From: Dehalococcoidia bacterium
GTDB taxonomy: Bacteria > Chloroflexota > Dehalococcoidia > Lucifugimonadales > Lucifugimonadaceae
Reading direction: 5' to 3'
Assembly (NCBI GenBank): GCA_012959765.1
Contig: DUCO01000030.1
Location: 62,001 to 126,000 of the forward strand
Length of the DNA: 64,000 nucleotides
Below are positions 8,860-17,115 of the stretch, one piece after another. The position numbers were made by a program, and so were the translations under genes. The notes beneath the pieces were generated by a model. The model did no database searches, was not told the origin of the DNA, and was given only the letters and a program-made list of their open reading frames with translations. The stretch's first letter is position 1. Each line of letters begins with the position of its first letter.

Positions 8860-9438
8860 CTACGATCCACCGCTACCGTCGAATATAAAATCGGCTGCAT
8901 TTTCAGGTTCGTGCGATCTCACATACTCGTCCTCACCCGGCATCCACAGATCCTCCCACTTCGATCGCATCCCCTCGCCGTCTCTGGCAACTCCACGTTC
9001 CAGTCGCAACTCGCGAGGACAGTCGACCCACACGCCCACCTGCCAGTAGTCGCGCAGATCGGAACGCAGCGCCGTTACGCCCTCAACAATGGCAATTCCA
9101 GTCGCAGGAATTTCAAACCACTCGCCAAGCGAATCGGTCGGCCAGTCGTACCGCTGGTGTTTTGAAGTTATTCCGGCAACAAGCGGAGCCAGAACCCGTT
9201 CGGCGAACGTACTCAACACCCAGTTCGAATCGTCATTCCAATCAGCAAAGTCGTCGATATGAACCACAGTCGCGTCATCGAACGATTCAGCCAACCGCTT
9301 CGCCAACTTCGACTTACCCGAGCCAGCAGCTCCATCAACACCCACCAGCAGCGTCGTGTCCGGGTGCTTCAACGCAACCGCCCGAACCGCATCGAGGATG
9401 CCTTCAAACGACGAATATGTGAGCTGAGACTCTGACAT
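8860..9438 (-). CDS. Uridine kinase-like P-loop NTPase
   Basis: A 192-aa protein from ATG 9438 carrying the Walker A motif GAAGSGKS (about residues 36-43), a downstream VVHIDDFADW segment typical of the nucleoside/phosphoribulokinase family and IAIVEGVTAL, the second family motif. Proteins of this kind phosphorylate uridine, cytidine or related small molecules. At 192 aa it matches the short uridine-kinase-like proteins rather than Udk with a UPRT fusion. It is convergent with the MFS pseudogene, with only about 20 bp between stop codons. The natural substrate is not evident. Confidence 0.75.
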   Translation of the reverse strand: MSESQLTYSSFEGILDAVRAVALKHPDTTLLVGVDGAAGSGKSKLAKRLAESFDDATVVHIDDFADWNDDSNWVLSTFAERVLAPLVAGITSKHQRYDWPTDSLGEWFEIPATGIAIVEGVTALRSDLRDYWQVGVWVDCPRELRLERGVARDGEGMRSKWEDLWMPGEDEYVRSHEPENAADFIFDGSGGS

Positions 9439-9538
9439 ACCCGCTACTCTATGTCCGCAACCGCAACCATGTCACCGGCACTCTGATAAATTTCTGCCAG
9501 CATTTTCAGAATTCGCCATCGCTAGCACGGAGTCACAC

Positions 9539-10474
9539 ATGACGCTTCACCCACAGGTCAGAGCACTCATGGATCAACGAGAGGCTCTTGGCTTCCCGGA
9601 TATTCATGACATTACACCGGAAGAAGCCCGAGCAAATGCCCGGACTGGAAAAGCTGCAATTCCGGCGGTCGCTGAACCGGTTGGCGAAATCTCCGAGCAG
9701 GCAATCCCCGGACCCGCTGACGACATCCCAATTCGAATCTACCGTCCAACGACCGAAGGCCCGCACCCGTTGATCATGCTTTTCCACGGCGGCGGATGGG
9801 TTGTTGGTGATCTCGATTCTGAAGACTCAACGTCACGGGGTCTGGTGAACCGCGTGAACGCTGTGCTGGTTTCTGTCGACTACCGGATGGCTCCTGAAAA
9901 TGTCTTTCCGGCTGCACCCGATGATTGCTACGCGGCCACTGTGTGGGCAGTGGAACATGCCGACGAACTGGGCGTCGATGCTTCCAATCTGGCAGTTGCG
10001 GGAACGTCCGCGGGCGGGAATCTTTCAGCTGCTGTTTCTCAAATGACTCGAGACCGTGGTGGTCCGGTCATCAAGCATCAGGTTCTCTTCTGCCCTGTGA
10101 TCGACCATAACTACACACGTCCGTCGTGGACCGCAAATGCAGAAGGATTTGGTCTAACTGCGGATGGTATGAAGTGGTTCTGGGATCAGTATCTTGAATC
10201 CGACGCCGACGGCAAAAATCCCTACGCCTCACCAATTCAAGCAAAAGATCTCACCGGCCTTGCCGATACAACTGTCATCGCTGCCGAGTACGACATTTTG
10301 CTTGACGAAGCGGCCGACTACGCCACTGCCTTAAAAGCGGCTGGTAACGACGTGACATACACCGAGTACCCCGGAATGGTTCACGGCTTCAACGGAGTGT
10401 TCGGTCTGGTCGATGCCGCGGTCGAAGCCTGCACAGAAGCTTCCAACCGTATTCTGGCGTCGTTCGCTAAGTAG
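9539..10474 (+). CDS. Alpha/beta hydrolase, hormone-sensitive-lipase (HSL) family esterase
   Basis: A 311-aa protein from ATG 9539. The oxyanion-hole motif HGGGW is at about residue 83, the nucleophile elbow reads GTSAGG (HSL family GDSAGG, Ser at about 158), the acid is probably the Asp in AAEYDILLDEA, and the catalytic His is in MVHGF near residue 280. The length fits HSL esterases exactly. No signal peptide is present, so it is cytoplasmic. Such enzymes hydrolyse short acyl esters or carboxylic ester drugs and natural products; the physiological substrate cannot be inferred. It is monocistronic and followed by the short minus-strand remnant at 10480. Confidence 0.9.
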   Translation: MTLHPQVRALMDQREALGFPDIHDITPEEARANARTGKAAIPAVAEPVGEISEQAIPGPADDIPIRIYRPTTEGPHPLIMLFHGGGWVVGDLDSEDSTSRGLVNRVNAVLVSVDYRMAPENVFPAAPDDCYAATVWAVEHADELGVDASNLAVAGTSAGGNLSAAVSQMTRDRGGPVIKHQVLFCPVIDHNYTRPSWTANAEGFGLTADGMKWFWDQYLESDADGKNPYASPIQAKDLTGLADTTVIAAEYDILLDEAADYATALKAAGNDVTYTEYPGMVHGFNGVFGLVDAAVEACTEASNRILASFAK

Positions 10475-10479
10475 ACCGG

Positions 10480-10826
10480 TTACTGGTTTTCTTCTTGAAT
10501 GTAGACAACCGGGTGGAACTTCATAACGCCATGCCCGGATGCAACCATTTCGTTGATCAGTGCGAGTCGTGATTCGGCGAGCCGCTGGGTTGCGAGTAAC
10601 TCCATGAGCAGAGCTTCGTTCAACGCCTGAAGATCAGGCATATCGCCCGGGTGATCAACCGGCTCCAGCCGATTGTCGGGCGTCAGACACACAATCCGCT
10701 CGATGTAGAATCCGGGCGGTCAGGTGCTGGCCTGCCCGCGAGCAAGTAGTCCGCGCACACCTGCGAGTCGTTCGTCGCCCCTACGAGGATCCCTGCGACA
10801 ACGATCAGCGCTATTCAGCGTTTCAC
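10480..10826 (-). pseudogene. Remnant of a small secreted protein (nonsense plus frameshift)
   Basis: GTG at 10826 follows a good Shine-Dalgarno (GAGGGTGA) and reads VKR, then TGA, then IALIVVAGILVGATNDSQVC, which looks like a signal peptide in which a Trp codon has become TGA. The frame is then lost. From about 10720 another frame gives PPGFYIERIVCLTPDN and continues 70 codons to TAA at 10480, with a helical Glu/Leu/Ala-rich middle part. Together they look like one small exported protein of about 110 aa that has decayed. Alternatively the 70-codon part could be translated alone from GTG 10692. No family recognised. Confidence 0.45.
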
Positions 10827-10966
10827 CGCGTCACCCTCAAAATATTTCTACCGTCCATAACAACTACCACCAGTTTTGTTGAATCGGTACTTACTACCTT
10901 CTTTAAGGGCGCGCGTAGGAATCAGAGCACACCTGTAACCGTGTAGAGGTAAACCCCAGTAATAAC

Positions 10967-10977
10967 GTGGTACCGCG
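10967..10977 (+). promoter_or_regulatory. Orphan T-box-like core sequence
   Basis: GTGGTACCGCG matches the conserved T-box sequence of tRNA-sensing leaders. No aminoacyl-tRNA synthetase or amino-acid gene follows on the plus strand and I cannot identify a specifier loop, so it may be a remnant or a chance match. Confidence 0.2.
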
Positions 10978-11077
10978 CAAGTCAACGTTTGAAATGTGCC
11001 GACAGGCGAAATTCGTTAACAGGGAACGTCGTCACGCTGGATTGCCAAAAATACTGCCACGCTGAAGGATCGAGGAC

Positions 11078-11203
11078 TGTCATGCTGAACTTGATTCAGT
11101 ATCGTCAAGGCACCTGGCCGAGCTCACGACTCAGATCAAGCGGTTCCTACATCAAACATCGATGCGATTGGCATGGATCCTGAATCAAGTTCAGGATGAC
11201 AGT
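11078..11203. repeat. MITE-like dispersed element, family 1, copy 1
   Basis: The left terminal repeat TGTCATGCTGAACTTGATTC and the inverted right copy (11175-11202, ending GTTCAGGATGAC) bound a 126-bp non-coding unit. An internal CGACTCAG lies 49 bp from the left end, at nearly the same offset as in copies 2 and 3. Confidence 0.75.
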
Positions 11204-11227
11204 GATGAGGCTGGACGAGGTTAAAGC

Positions 11228-11257
11228 AGTAGGGGCAGGAAAATTCCTACCCCTACT
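11228..11257. other. Extended inverted repeat (hairpin)
   Basis: AGTAGGGG-c-AGGAA pairs with TTCCT-a-CCCCTACT, a stem of about 13 bp with one internal mismatch. No long T-run follows on either strand. It may be a secondary transcription stop for ftsZ or an RNA-processing site. Confidence 0.5.
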
Positions 11258-11322
11258 TAGTTACCTGAATTACGACCGCTCTGCGGCTACAGTTTCCGAA
11301 TCAGTGATTCCCAACCTGCCGC

Positions 11323-11344
11323 CGAAAACGAGCCACTGGCACTA
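11323..11344 (-). terminator. Stop-abutting hairpin after ftsZ (one mismatch)
   Basis: On the minus strand the TAG of ftsZ opens GTGCCAGTGGCTC (11342-11330) followed by GTTTTCGGC. Compared with the copy at 5964, only one base of the 3' arm differs (GGCTC for GGCAC), which weakens the closing pairs. Confidence 0.55.
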
Positions 11345-12487
11345 GTCGTCGGCCAGTACTGCCGTCTCTTCTCGTGTTTCCTGTGTCTCTCTATACATCC
11401 CACCATTTCGGTAGCGTGTCCGCGCTGCCGGATGGTGTCGCAGGAACGGCGGAATCGCCATCGATGCAGGATCGTCGAGTGCCTTGCGGGCAACAACTTC
11501 GGCCTCGTCCTCAATCTCACCAGCAACCGGGAATCCAGTAGCAATGATCGTGAGTTTGACCTCATTTTCCATCTTCGGATCGGTAACCGTTCCAAAGATG
11601 ATGTTGGCCTCGGGGTGAACTGTCGAAGCGATCACCTCGGAAGCACGCTGTACTTCGTCAAGAGTTAGATCGGTGCCACCGGTGATGTTGAAGATCACTC
11701 CCTTGGCTCCGGCGATTTCCACCTCAAGAAGAGGCGAGTGGATCGCTTCGTTCGCAGCGTCAATCGCACGGTTCTCGCCCGAACCTTTACCGATAGCCAT
11801 CCATGCAGGTCCGGCGTTATCCATCACTGCGCGAACGTCGGCAAAGTCGAGGTTGATTTCGCCAGGTACGAGAATCAACTCTGCGATCGATCGTATGCCC
11901 TGGCTCAGCACATCATCCGCAAGCTTGAACGCACGATCCATCGTGAGCTGCTCATCAGATATAGCGAGAAGTCGGTCGTTCGGAATAACGATAAGTGTGT
12001 CGACTTTGTCTCGAAGCATCTCGATGCCTTCGAGAGCTTTTCGCTTGCGTACCGCACCTTCGAATGCAAATGGCTTGGTCACTACACCAACGGTCAGTGC
12101 TCCCAGATCCTGAGCGACCTCAGCAACTACAGGTGCACCACCGGTGCCTGTTCCGCCACCCATGCCGGCTGCAACGAATACAAGATCAGCACCCTTGAGC
12201 ACTTCCTTGATTTCATCACGGTCTTCTTCGTGGCACTGACGACCCTTCGCAGGATCACCACCGACACCGAGGCCACGAGCCGTCTCATCGCCGACGCGAA
12301 GTCGAACCGGAACCGAAGAAGCATTTAACGCTTGCGAATCGGTGTTTACAGAAATGTATTCAACTTCAGGTACTCGTTCTCGGTACATGCGGTTGACAGC
12401 GTTCTGGCCGCCACCACCAACACCAACAACTTTGATGTTTGCGGTACCAACTGAACCTTCTTGAAAGATTGTGTTGTGGTCAGGCAT
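11342..12487 (-). CDS. ftsZ: Cell division protein FtsZ
   Basis: A 381-aa tubulin-like GTPase that forms the Z ring. The start ATG 12487 follows GGGAGATC. Visible motifs are [15 protein letters not shown] at the N-terminus, the GTP-binding signature [12 protein letters not shown] (about residue 110) and the T7 synergy loop [11 protein letters not shown]. The C-terminal linker is short. A conserved-peptide-like stretch [10 protein letters not shown] is present but is followed by about 35 extra residues (ending TAVLADD), whereas the conserved peptide is normally at the very end. No ftsA, ftsQ or mur genes lie nearby, so ftsZ is outside a dcw cluster, which is common in Chloroflexota. It is divergent from the second ThDP enzyme. 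Confidence 0.97.
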   Translation of the reverse strand: MPDHNTIFQEGSVGTANIKVVGVGGGGQNAVNRMYRERVPEVEYISVNTDSQALNASSVPVRLRVGDETARGLGVGGDPAKGRQCHEEDRDEIKEVLKGADLVFVAAGMGGGTGTGGAPVVAEVAQDLGALTVGVVTKPFAFEGAVRKRKALEGIEMLRDKVDTLIVIPNDRLLAISDEQLTMDRAFKLADDVLSQGIRSIAELILVPGEINLDFADVRAVMDNAGPAWMAIGKGSGENRAIDAANEAIHSPLLEVEIAGAKGVIFNITGGTDLTLDEVQRASEVIASTVHPEANIIFGTVTDPKMENEVKLTIIATGFPVAGEIEDEAEVVARKALDDPASMAIPPFLRHHPAARTRYRNGGMYRETQETREETAVLADD

Positions 12488-12804
12488 TTAGATCGATCTC
12501 CCCGGCGTTTAAGGCGGGCTTTGGCGGCTTTTGTGGCCTCGTAGCGTTATTTATCAGGTCACTACTGCCGTCGTTATTGAGGCAGATATTTCGACTCTAT
12601 CTGTACGTGCATAACGAATTCCTAGTAGTTTTTGTGCGCAATTCGACGTGTTTCCCAAATGTGAAATGCATCTGATGAAACCGATTGCGCCCGCAATGGT
12701 GCGGTACTAGACTGGCAGTGTTTTCCCACGAACGTTTTTTTGGGCTGGCGCTTTGGGCTGCAGCTTCCGACAAAACTCGACAGTAATCTCAGGAGAGTAT
12801 CTGA
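12488..12804. other. Divergent promoter region between ftsZ and the second ThDP gene
   Basis: About 317 bp without a supported gene. AGGAGAGT at about 12791-12798 is the Shine-Dalgarno of the ThDP gene. No repeat or RNA structure was recognised. Confidence 0.4.
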
Positions 12805-14451
12805 ATGAACGGCTATCAGGCGATCGCGAAAATCTTGAAGCAAGAAGGCGTCGAATGGATGGCATGCTTCCCGGCAAACCCACTCATCGAAGCAGTTGCA
12901 CTAGAAGGAATTAAGGCATTCGTGTTCCGACAGGAACGCGGTGGGATCATGGCCGCCGACGGCTTCTCTCGCATGATGGCCAAACAGGGCAAGTTCGGTG
13001 TGTTCGCCTGTCAGGGTGGCCCCGGAATTGAAAACGCTTTCGGAGGAATCGCCCAGGCTTCGTCAGAAGGCGTTCCGATACTGTTCCTACCAGATGGACC
13101 CGGCAACGGAGTAACAAGCACATCGCCAAACTTCTCGGGTCCGAACAACTTCAGGTTCATCACGAAATGGGCACAGTCGGTTACCGCAGCCGAACGAATT
13201 CCAGGGCTCATGCGACACGCCATCTCAACTATGAAGAACGGTCGCCCCGGACCAGTAATGCTCGAAATGCAGCGCGACGTAATGGGAGACGAAGTGTCGA
13301 GTCTCGACGACTTCGGTTCGCCACAAAGGCACGTAGCCGCGCCCGACAAGTCCGATCTCCGAGCCGCCGTTAAGAAGCTGCTGGCAGCGAAAAAGCCGGT
13401 CATCTACGCGGGTCAGGGAGTTCTCTACGCAGGTGCATCAGCAAAGCTTACCGAGCTTGCAGAGCTTACGCAGATTCCGGTGATTACTTCGATGCCGGGT
13501 AAATCCGCAATCGATGAGCGACACCCGCTTTCGCTTGGAGCTGCCAACAAGACTGCACCCAAGGGTGTCTGGGAGTGGCTGAAGTCGAGCGACCTACTGT
13601 TCGCAATCGGTTCTAGCCTCACGAAAACCAATTTCGGTATCAACATCCCCGCCGGAAAGACGCTGATCCACTCGACCGTCAACTACGACGATATCGATAA
13701 GGAATACACAACTGATATCGGCTTAATCGGCGACGCACAAAAGACCCTCTGCATGCTGGTAGATGAAGTGAAGGCTGAAATCGGCGAAGAAGGCCGCAAG
13801 TCCGACACATCAACCCGTGAAGCAGTTGCTGAAGTGAAAAAAGAGTGGCAGACCGACTGGTCGGAACTGCTCAACTCGAGCATGGACCCGATCAACCCCT
13901 ACCGCCTCGTCAACGAAATCAACAAGGCGGTCGATCACGAGAACACGATCGTCACTCACGATGCTGGACACCCCCGTGACCAGATCATGCCGTTCTACAC
14001 AGCAACCGTGCCGCACAGCTACGTTGGCTGGGGCAAGAGCACCCACCTTGGCTACGGCATTCCGCTGATGATCGGCTCCAAGATCGCCAACCCGGACAAG
14101 ATGTGCATGAACTTCATGGGCGATGCTGCGTTCGGGATGTCGGGTCTGGATCTGGAGACATCAAATCGTATCGGAGCGCCGATCACCACGGTTGTGCTCA
14201 ACAACGGAACCATGGGCGGCTACGACCGTGCACAACCCACTGCGATGGAACTCTACGACGCAGGAAACATGGGCGGCGACTACGCTGGAATTTCTGAAGA
14301 CCTTGGGGGAGTTGGAATCAAAATCACCGACCCGAGTGAAATTGGTCCAGCAATAATCCGTGCACGCCAGATCAACTTCGATGAAGGCAAGAGCGTTCTG
14401 CTCGACGTGAAGACACAGCAGGAAATGCAGTTCTCGGTCTACAACGACTAA
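12805..14451 (+). CDS. Thiamine diphosphate-dependent enzyme, acetolactate synthase-like (paralogue with catalytic Glu)
   Basis: A 548-aa protein from ATG 12805, preceded by AGGAGAGT. It has the PYR, central and PP domain order of the ALS family, with FRQERGG keeping the cofactor-activating Glu44 and GDAAF near 439 followed by NNGT for ThDP-Mg binding. It is clearly paralogous to the protein at 1749 (both begin with an I-A-x-ILKQE-V-W-FP pattern), although the active-site Glu is replaced there. No small regulatory subunit is adjacent. The role is probably carboligation or decarboxylation of a 2-oxo acid in sugar-acid catabolism, but the substrate is not determined. A DUF4870 gene follows 56 bp downstream, possibly cotranscribed. 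Confidence 0.87.
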   Translation: MNGYQAIAKILKQEGVEWMACFPANPLIEAVALEGIKAFVFRQERGGIMAADGFSRMMAKQGKFGVFACQGGPGIENAFGGIAQASSEGVPILFLPDGPGNGVTSTSPNFSGPNNFRFITKWAQSVTAAERIPGLMRHAISTMKNGRPGPVMLEMQRDVMGDEVSSLDDFGSPQRHVAAPDKSDLRAAVKKLLAAKKPVIYAGQGVLYAGASAKLTELAELTQIPVITSMPGKSAIDERHPLSLGAANKTAPKGVWEWLKSSDLLFAIGSSLTKTNFGINIPAGKTLIHSTVNYDDIDKEYTTDIGLIGDAQKTLCMLVDEVKAEIGEEGRKSDTSTREAVAEVKKEWQTDWSELLNSSMDPINPYRLVNEINKAVDHENTIVTHDAGHPRDQIMPFYTATVPHSYVGWGKSTHLGYGIPLMIGSKIANPDKMCMNFMGDAAFGMSGLDLETSNRIGAPITTVVLNNGTMGGYDRAQPTAMELYDAGNMGGDYAGISEDLGGVGIKITDPSEIGPAIIRARQINFDEGKSVLLDVKTQQEMQFSVYND

Positions 14452-14507
14452 ACCAATACAATGTCGGGGCGGTCGTATTGGCCGCCCCTTCTTTGGGAGA
14501 GATCAGT

Positions 14508-14909
14508 ATGAAATACGATCCAGACCTGAGTCCTAAATCACCAGAGGAACAGCAGGAATCCAGCAAACAGGAAGAAACCAGTCTCGGTATTACCCAAAAC
14601 ATGGCTGGGATGCTTATCTACATACTGGGCTGGGTGAGCGGTATCGCATTTTTGCTGTTCGAAAAAGAAAACAAGTTCGTTCGATTTCACACGATGCAGT
14701 CGATTGTCATATTCGTACCGCTGACCATCATTTCCTTCATTGCCGGTTTTGTACCGTTCATTGGCGGATTTATCTCGGCGGTATGTAGCATCGCTGGTGT
14801 CCTTATCTGGTTATTCATGATGTACCAGGCGTTCAACGGCAGGCAATACAAGTTCCCAATTGCCGGTGACTACGCCGAAACCCAGCTGGTAAACATCGGC
14901 ACAAAGTAG
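14508..14909 (+). CDS. DUF4870-type membrane protein
   Basis: A 133-aa protein; ATG 14508 was chosen because GGGAGAG precedes it. The N-terminal 30 residues are polar and charged (Ser, Glu, Gln-rich). Three hydrophobic helices follow: AGMLIYILGWVSGIAFLLFE, then IVIFVPLTIISFIAGFVPFIGG, then ISAVCSIAGVLIWLFMMY. The pattern LGW-SGI-FLLFEKENKFVRFHTMQS is the DUF4870/Tic20-like signature. Function unknown; such small integral membrane proteins are widespread. The next gene, a lipoprotein, starts 20 bp downstream, suggesting cotranscription. Confidence 0.8.
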   Translation: MKYDPDLSPKSPEEQQESSKQEETSLGITQNMAGMLIYILGWVSGIAFLLFEKENKFVRFHTMQSIVIFVPLTIISFIAGFVPFIGGFISAVCSIAGVLIWLFMMYQAFNGRQYKFPIAGDYAETQLVNIGTK

Positions 14910-14928
14910 ATGGCGTAAGGAGTTGAAC

Positions 14929-15510
14929 TTGCGTTCAGTTGTGCAATATCGGGTCAAATTTGGCGTGCTTGCAGCGATCAGCGTCACTGTGCTGCTTTTG
15001 CTGTCAGCCTGCGGCTCCAGCGAGCCACCTGCGTCGATTGAACGCGTCGTTGACGACTCCCGCATCTTCATAATCGACGATCTTCGAAGTTCCGGAATGA
15101 AAGCTTCCAAGCATTACGACGTCACCGACCTGCCGGGAGGTGTCGATGCCTGGTACGGCTTCATTCAAACAGATTCCGGCCCAATGGACATCGAAGTCCG
15201 TTTCTACTCAAGTCACGCCGATGCCGTGGCGCTGGGCACCGAACTCGCCGAAGCAGTCTCAGGCGACGATGCTGATATCGAAGAAGATACAACTCCATGG
15301 ACCGTGGGCTACAAAGATCGCCAACGCATGCGCAGCGGTGGCACAGCCGATCTTGCTGCGTGGAGCGGGCAGCGCGGCCCCAACTACGCCGATTTCGTGA
15401 TTTACGGCAACATGGTTCTACTGTGTCAGGGCGATGAGCCACTCGATTCGATCAAGCTTTGCCACAAGCTGATCACGGCCGTAGTTGGCGATGAAGATTC
15501 AGGCGCGTAG
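14929..15510 (+). CDS. Lipoprotein of unknown function
   Basis: About 193 aa. TTG 14929 was chosen because AAGGAG lies 6 nt upstream; TTG 14923 in the same frame is an alternative. The N-terminus has a basic region, a hydrophobic core VLLLLSA and then Cys in the lipobox LSAC, so the product is exported and lipidated. The mature part (residues 30-190) contains no recognised domain; its sequence (DVTDLPGGVDAWYGF, RFYSSHADAVALGTELAEAV) resembles small extracytoplasmic proteins with a mixed alpha/beta fold. It follows the DUF4870 gene in the same direction. No function assigned. Confidence 0.7.
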   Translation: MRSVVQYRVKFGVLAAISVTVLLLLSACGSSEPPASIERVVDDSRIFIIDDLRSSGMKASKHYDVTDLPGGVDAWYGFIQTDSGPMDIEVRFYSSHADAVALGTELAEAVSGDDADIEEDTTPWTVGYKDRQRMRSGGTADLAAWSGQRGPNYADFVIYGNMVLLCQGDEPLDSIKLCHKLITAVVGDEDSGA

Positions 15511-15616
15511 TACGGCACTGAATCCTTCTGCAATCCACTGCATCTGAGCAAGTAGATCGGGCTGGACGAAGCTTTGATTACTGATCGACGCCAGATAACA
15601 AGCAGAGGGCTGAACA

Positions 15617-16306
15617 ATGACCGCAGAACCGCAACACTATGATGAAGTGCTACCGAATCCCGGATTCGAAGTAACGCCAGGATCAACAGCGGTGGTGATC
15701 ACCGATCCACAGGTGGACTTCCTTTCTGAAGACGGTGTCATCTGGGGCATTGTTGGACCGAGCGTCGAGAAGAACAACACGGTCGCCAATCTCAAGAAAC
15801 TGCTCGAAGCCGCACACGCTTCAGGCACGCCCGTTTTCGTATCACCCCACTACTACTACCCCACCGATCACAGCTGGAAATTCTCGGGTGCGGTCGAGAC
15901 GATGATGCACGCCATCAACATGTTCGATCGAAACGGTGCGCTTACGACCGAGGGTTTCGACGGCTCGGGTGCCGACTGGGAAGCTAGTTTGAAGCCCCTG
16001 ATCGAACGCGACGATTTTGTGGTGACGAGTCCGCACAAGGTCTACAGCCCGAAGACGAACGACCTTTCGCTCCAGCTAAGAAAACGTGGCATCAACAAGA
16101 TAATCCTCGCTGGAATGTCGGCGAATCTATGCGCTGAAGCTCACATGCGCGACCTTATTGAAGACGGTTTCGAAGTGGCGATTGCCAAAGACGCCACGGC
16201 CGGCGCAGTGCTGCCAAAAGGCGACGCCTACGAAGCGGCATTGCTGAACTTCAGGATGATCGCAAGTTCGGTACAGACCACCGACGAGCTGGCAGGCCAG
16301 CTCTAG
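15617..16306 (+). CDS. Isochorismatase-like cysteine hydrolase
   Basis: A 229-aa protein from ATG 15617. It has the isochorismatase-family triad pattern: Asp in VVITDPQVDF (about 34), a Lys on the central strand, probably within SPHKVYSPK, and the nucleophilic Cys in GMSANLCAEAH (about 172) that ends the family motif. Family members hydrolyse isochorismate, nicotinamide, N-carbamoylsarcosine, ureidoacrylate or other amides. The roughly 25-residue N-terminal extension and the AEAHMRDL segment fit cysteine hydrolases of the PncA/RutB branch, but substrate is not inferable. No operon partner: about 106 bp upstream and a repeat downstream. Confidence 0.85.
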   Translation: MTAEPQHYDEVLPNPGFEVTPGSTAVVITDPQVDFLSEDGVIWGIVGPSVEKNNTVANLKKLLEAAHASGTPVFVSPHYYYPTDHSWKFSGAVETMMHAINMFDRNGALTTEGFDGSGADWEASLKPLIERDDFVVTSPHKVYSPKTNDLSLQLRKRGINKIILAGMSANLCAEAHMRDLIEDGFEVAIAKDATAGAVLPKGDAYEAALLNFRMIASSVQTTDELAGQL

Positions 16307-16340
16307 GCGTAGGCGCTGACGGAGCGGCCCACTTTGTTTC

Positions 16341-16471
16341 CTGTCCTCCCTCCCCAGGTTGGGAGGGAGTTAGAGCCGCGTCACAGACATGCGAGCCCAA
16401 GTGCGGCTTCGGCACGCCCGGCTCAAACGAGCCTGCGACGCGCGACCTGGTCGTTCGACTAGGCCCGGAGC
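16341..16471 (-). repeat. Dispersed repeat family 2, copy 1
   Basis: On the minus strand the unit opens with GCTCCGGGC, carries a TCGCGCGTCG stretch and closes with CTAACTCCCTCCC...GGGAGGGAGGACAGG, a GC-rich hairpin. Related copies lie at 26337, 51147 and 62468. Confidence 0.6.
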
Positions 16472-16482
16472 TAAACGAAAAG

Positions 16483-16947
16483 CTAACTCGGCAGTGCATC
16501 CAGCGCACGATTAGCAAGTGCGCTGGGGCCTGCGTAGCGGGTGTCGGCTACGACGTTGAAGGCATCGGCCAGCTGCGACAAAGATTTCACAGGGCCAGGT
16601 GAAACTCGATACCTGAACTTTTCAACCCGCTTTGATATCCGCAATGCAAGCGGGCCCGACTTGGCGCGCTGGGCAGCATTTTTCGCTGAAGCACCCATTT
16701 CCACAATGCCAACCATTGTCCGAAATTCGCACTCCGCTCCGCCCTTGATGTAGCAGAGCACTGTCTTCGAGATATTCGATGACGCCTCAATAAAAAGTGG
16801 CTCGTCATCCTCGAATACACACACCAATCCCGACTTGTCGCCGAGCATCCACGTGCCTTCTTCGGTCAGCGCGGCTCCCTCGCCATCGACAAGGTCGGTG
16901 AAGAGTTGCTCCCATTTTCCGAGATGTGTTGGTGTGAACGTAGGCAT
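16483..16947 (-). CDS. Conserved hypothetical protein, possibly GIY-YIG-like fold
   Basis: A 154-aa protein; ATG 16947 follows AGGAGTTTCG, so the upstream in-frame start at 17007 is less likely. The middle reads SGLVCVFEDDEPLFIEASSN followed by a short basic and helical part, then CEFRTMVGIVE. The arrangement of a beta-strand, a tight turn, LFIEASSNI and later RVEKFRYRV resembles the GIY-YIG endonuclease core (GVYVIxx...LYIGxSxNLxxR), but both signature tyrosines are replaced (V and F). This link is a hypothesis from sequence shape only; the protein may be an unrelated alpha/beta protein without nuclease activity. Confidence 0.5.
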   Translation of the reverse strand: MPTFTPTHLGKWEQLFTDLVDGEGAALTEEGTWMLGDKSGLVCVFEDDEPLFIEASSNISKTVLCYIKGGAECEFRTMVGIVEMGASAKNAAQRAKSGPLALRISKRVEKFRYRVSPGPVKSLSQLADAFNVVADTRYAGPSALANRALDALPS

Positions 16948-17115
16948 CGAAACTCCTGAGTGAACTTCCAGCATTCTAGAGGTGAATAGACCCAAACGGG
17001 GATTCAACGTCCGATATTTCGCTCATGTAAATGGCTATGATGCTCACGAATCCTTGACCCTGGCGAACGACGTAACTGGGGAACCAAGTTCATACACAAG
17101 TGACTGGAAGACATC

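Larger units (their letters stand above)
10827..11325. other. Long intergenic region with T-box-like core, MITE-like element and hairpin
   Basis: No coding gene is evident in this stretch of about 500 bp. It holds GTGGTACCGCG at 10967-10977 (matching the T-box core), a MITE-like element at 11078-11203 and an extended hairpin at 11228-11257. These are listed separately. Confidence 0.5.

Noticed and set aside
11738-12328. 196-codon plus-strand reading opposite ftsZ.
   Set aside because: Shadow of ftsZ with no ribosome binding site or family match.
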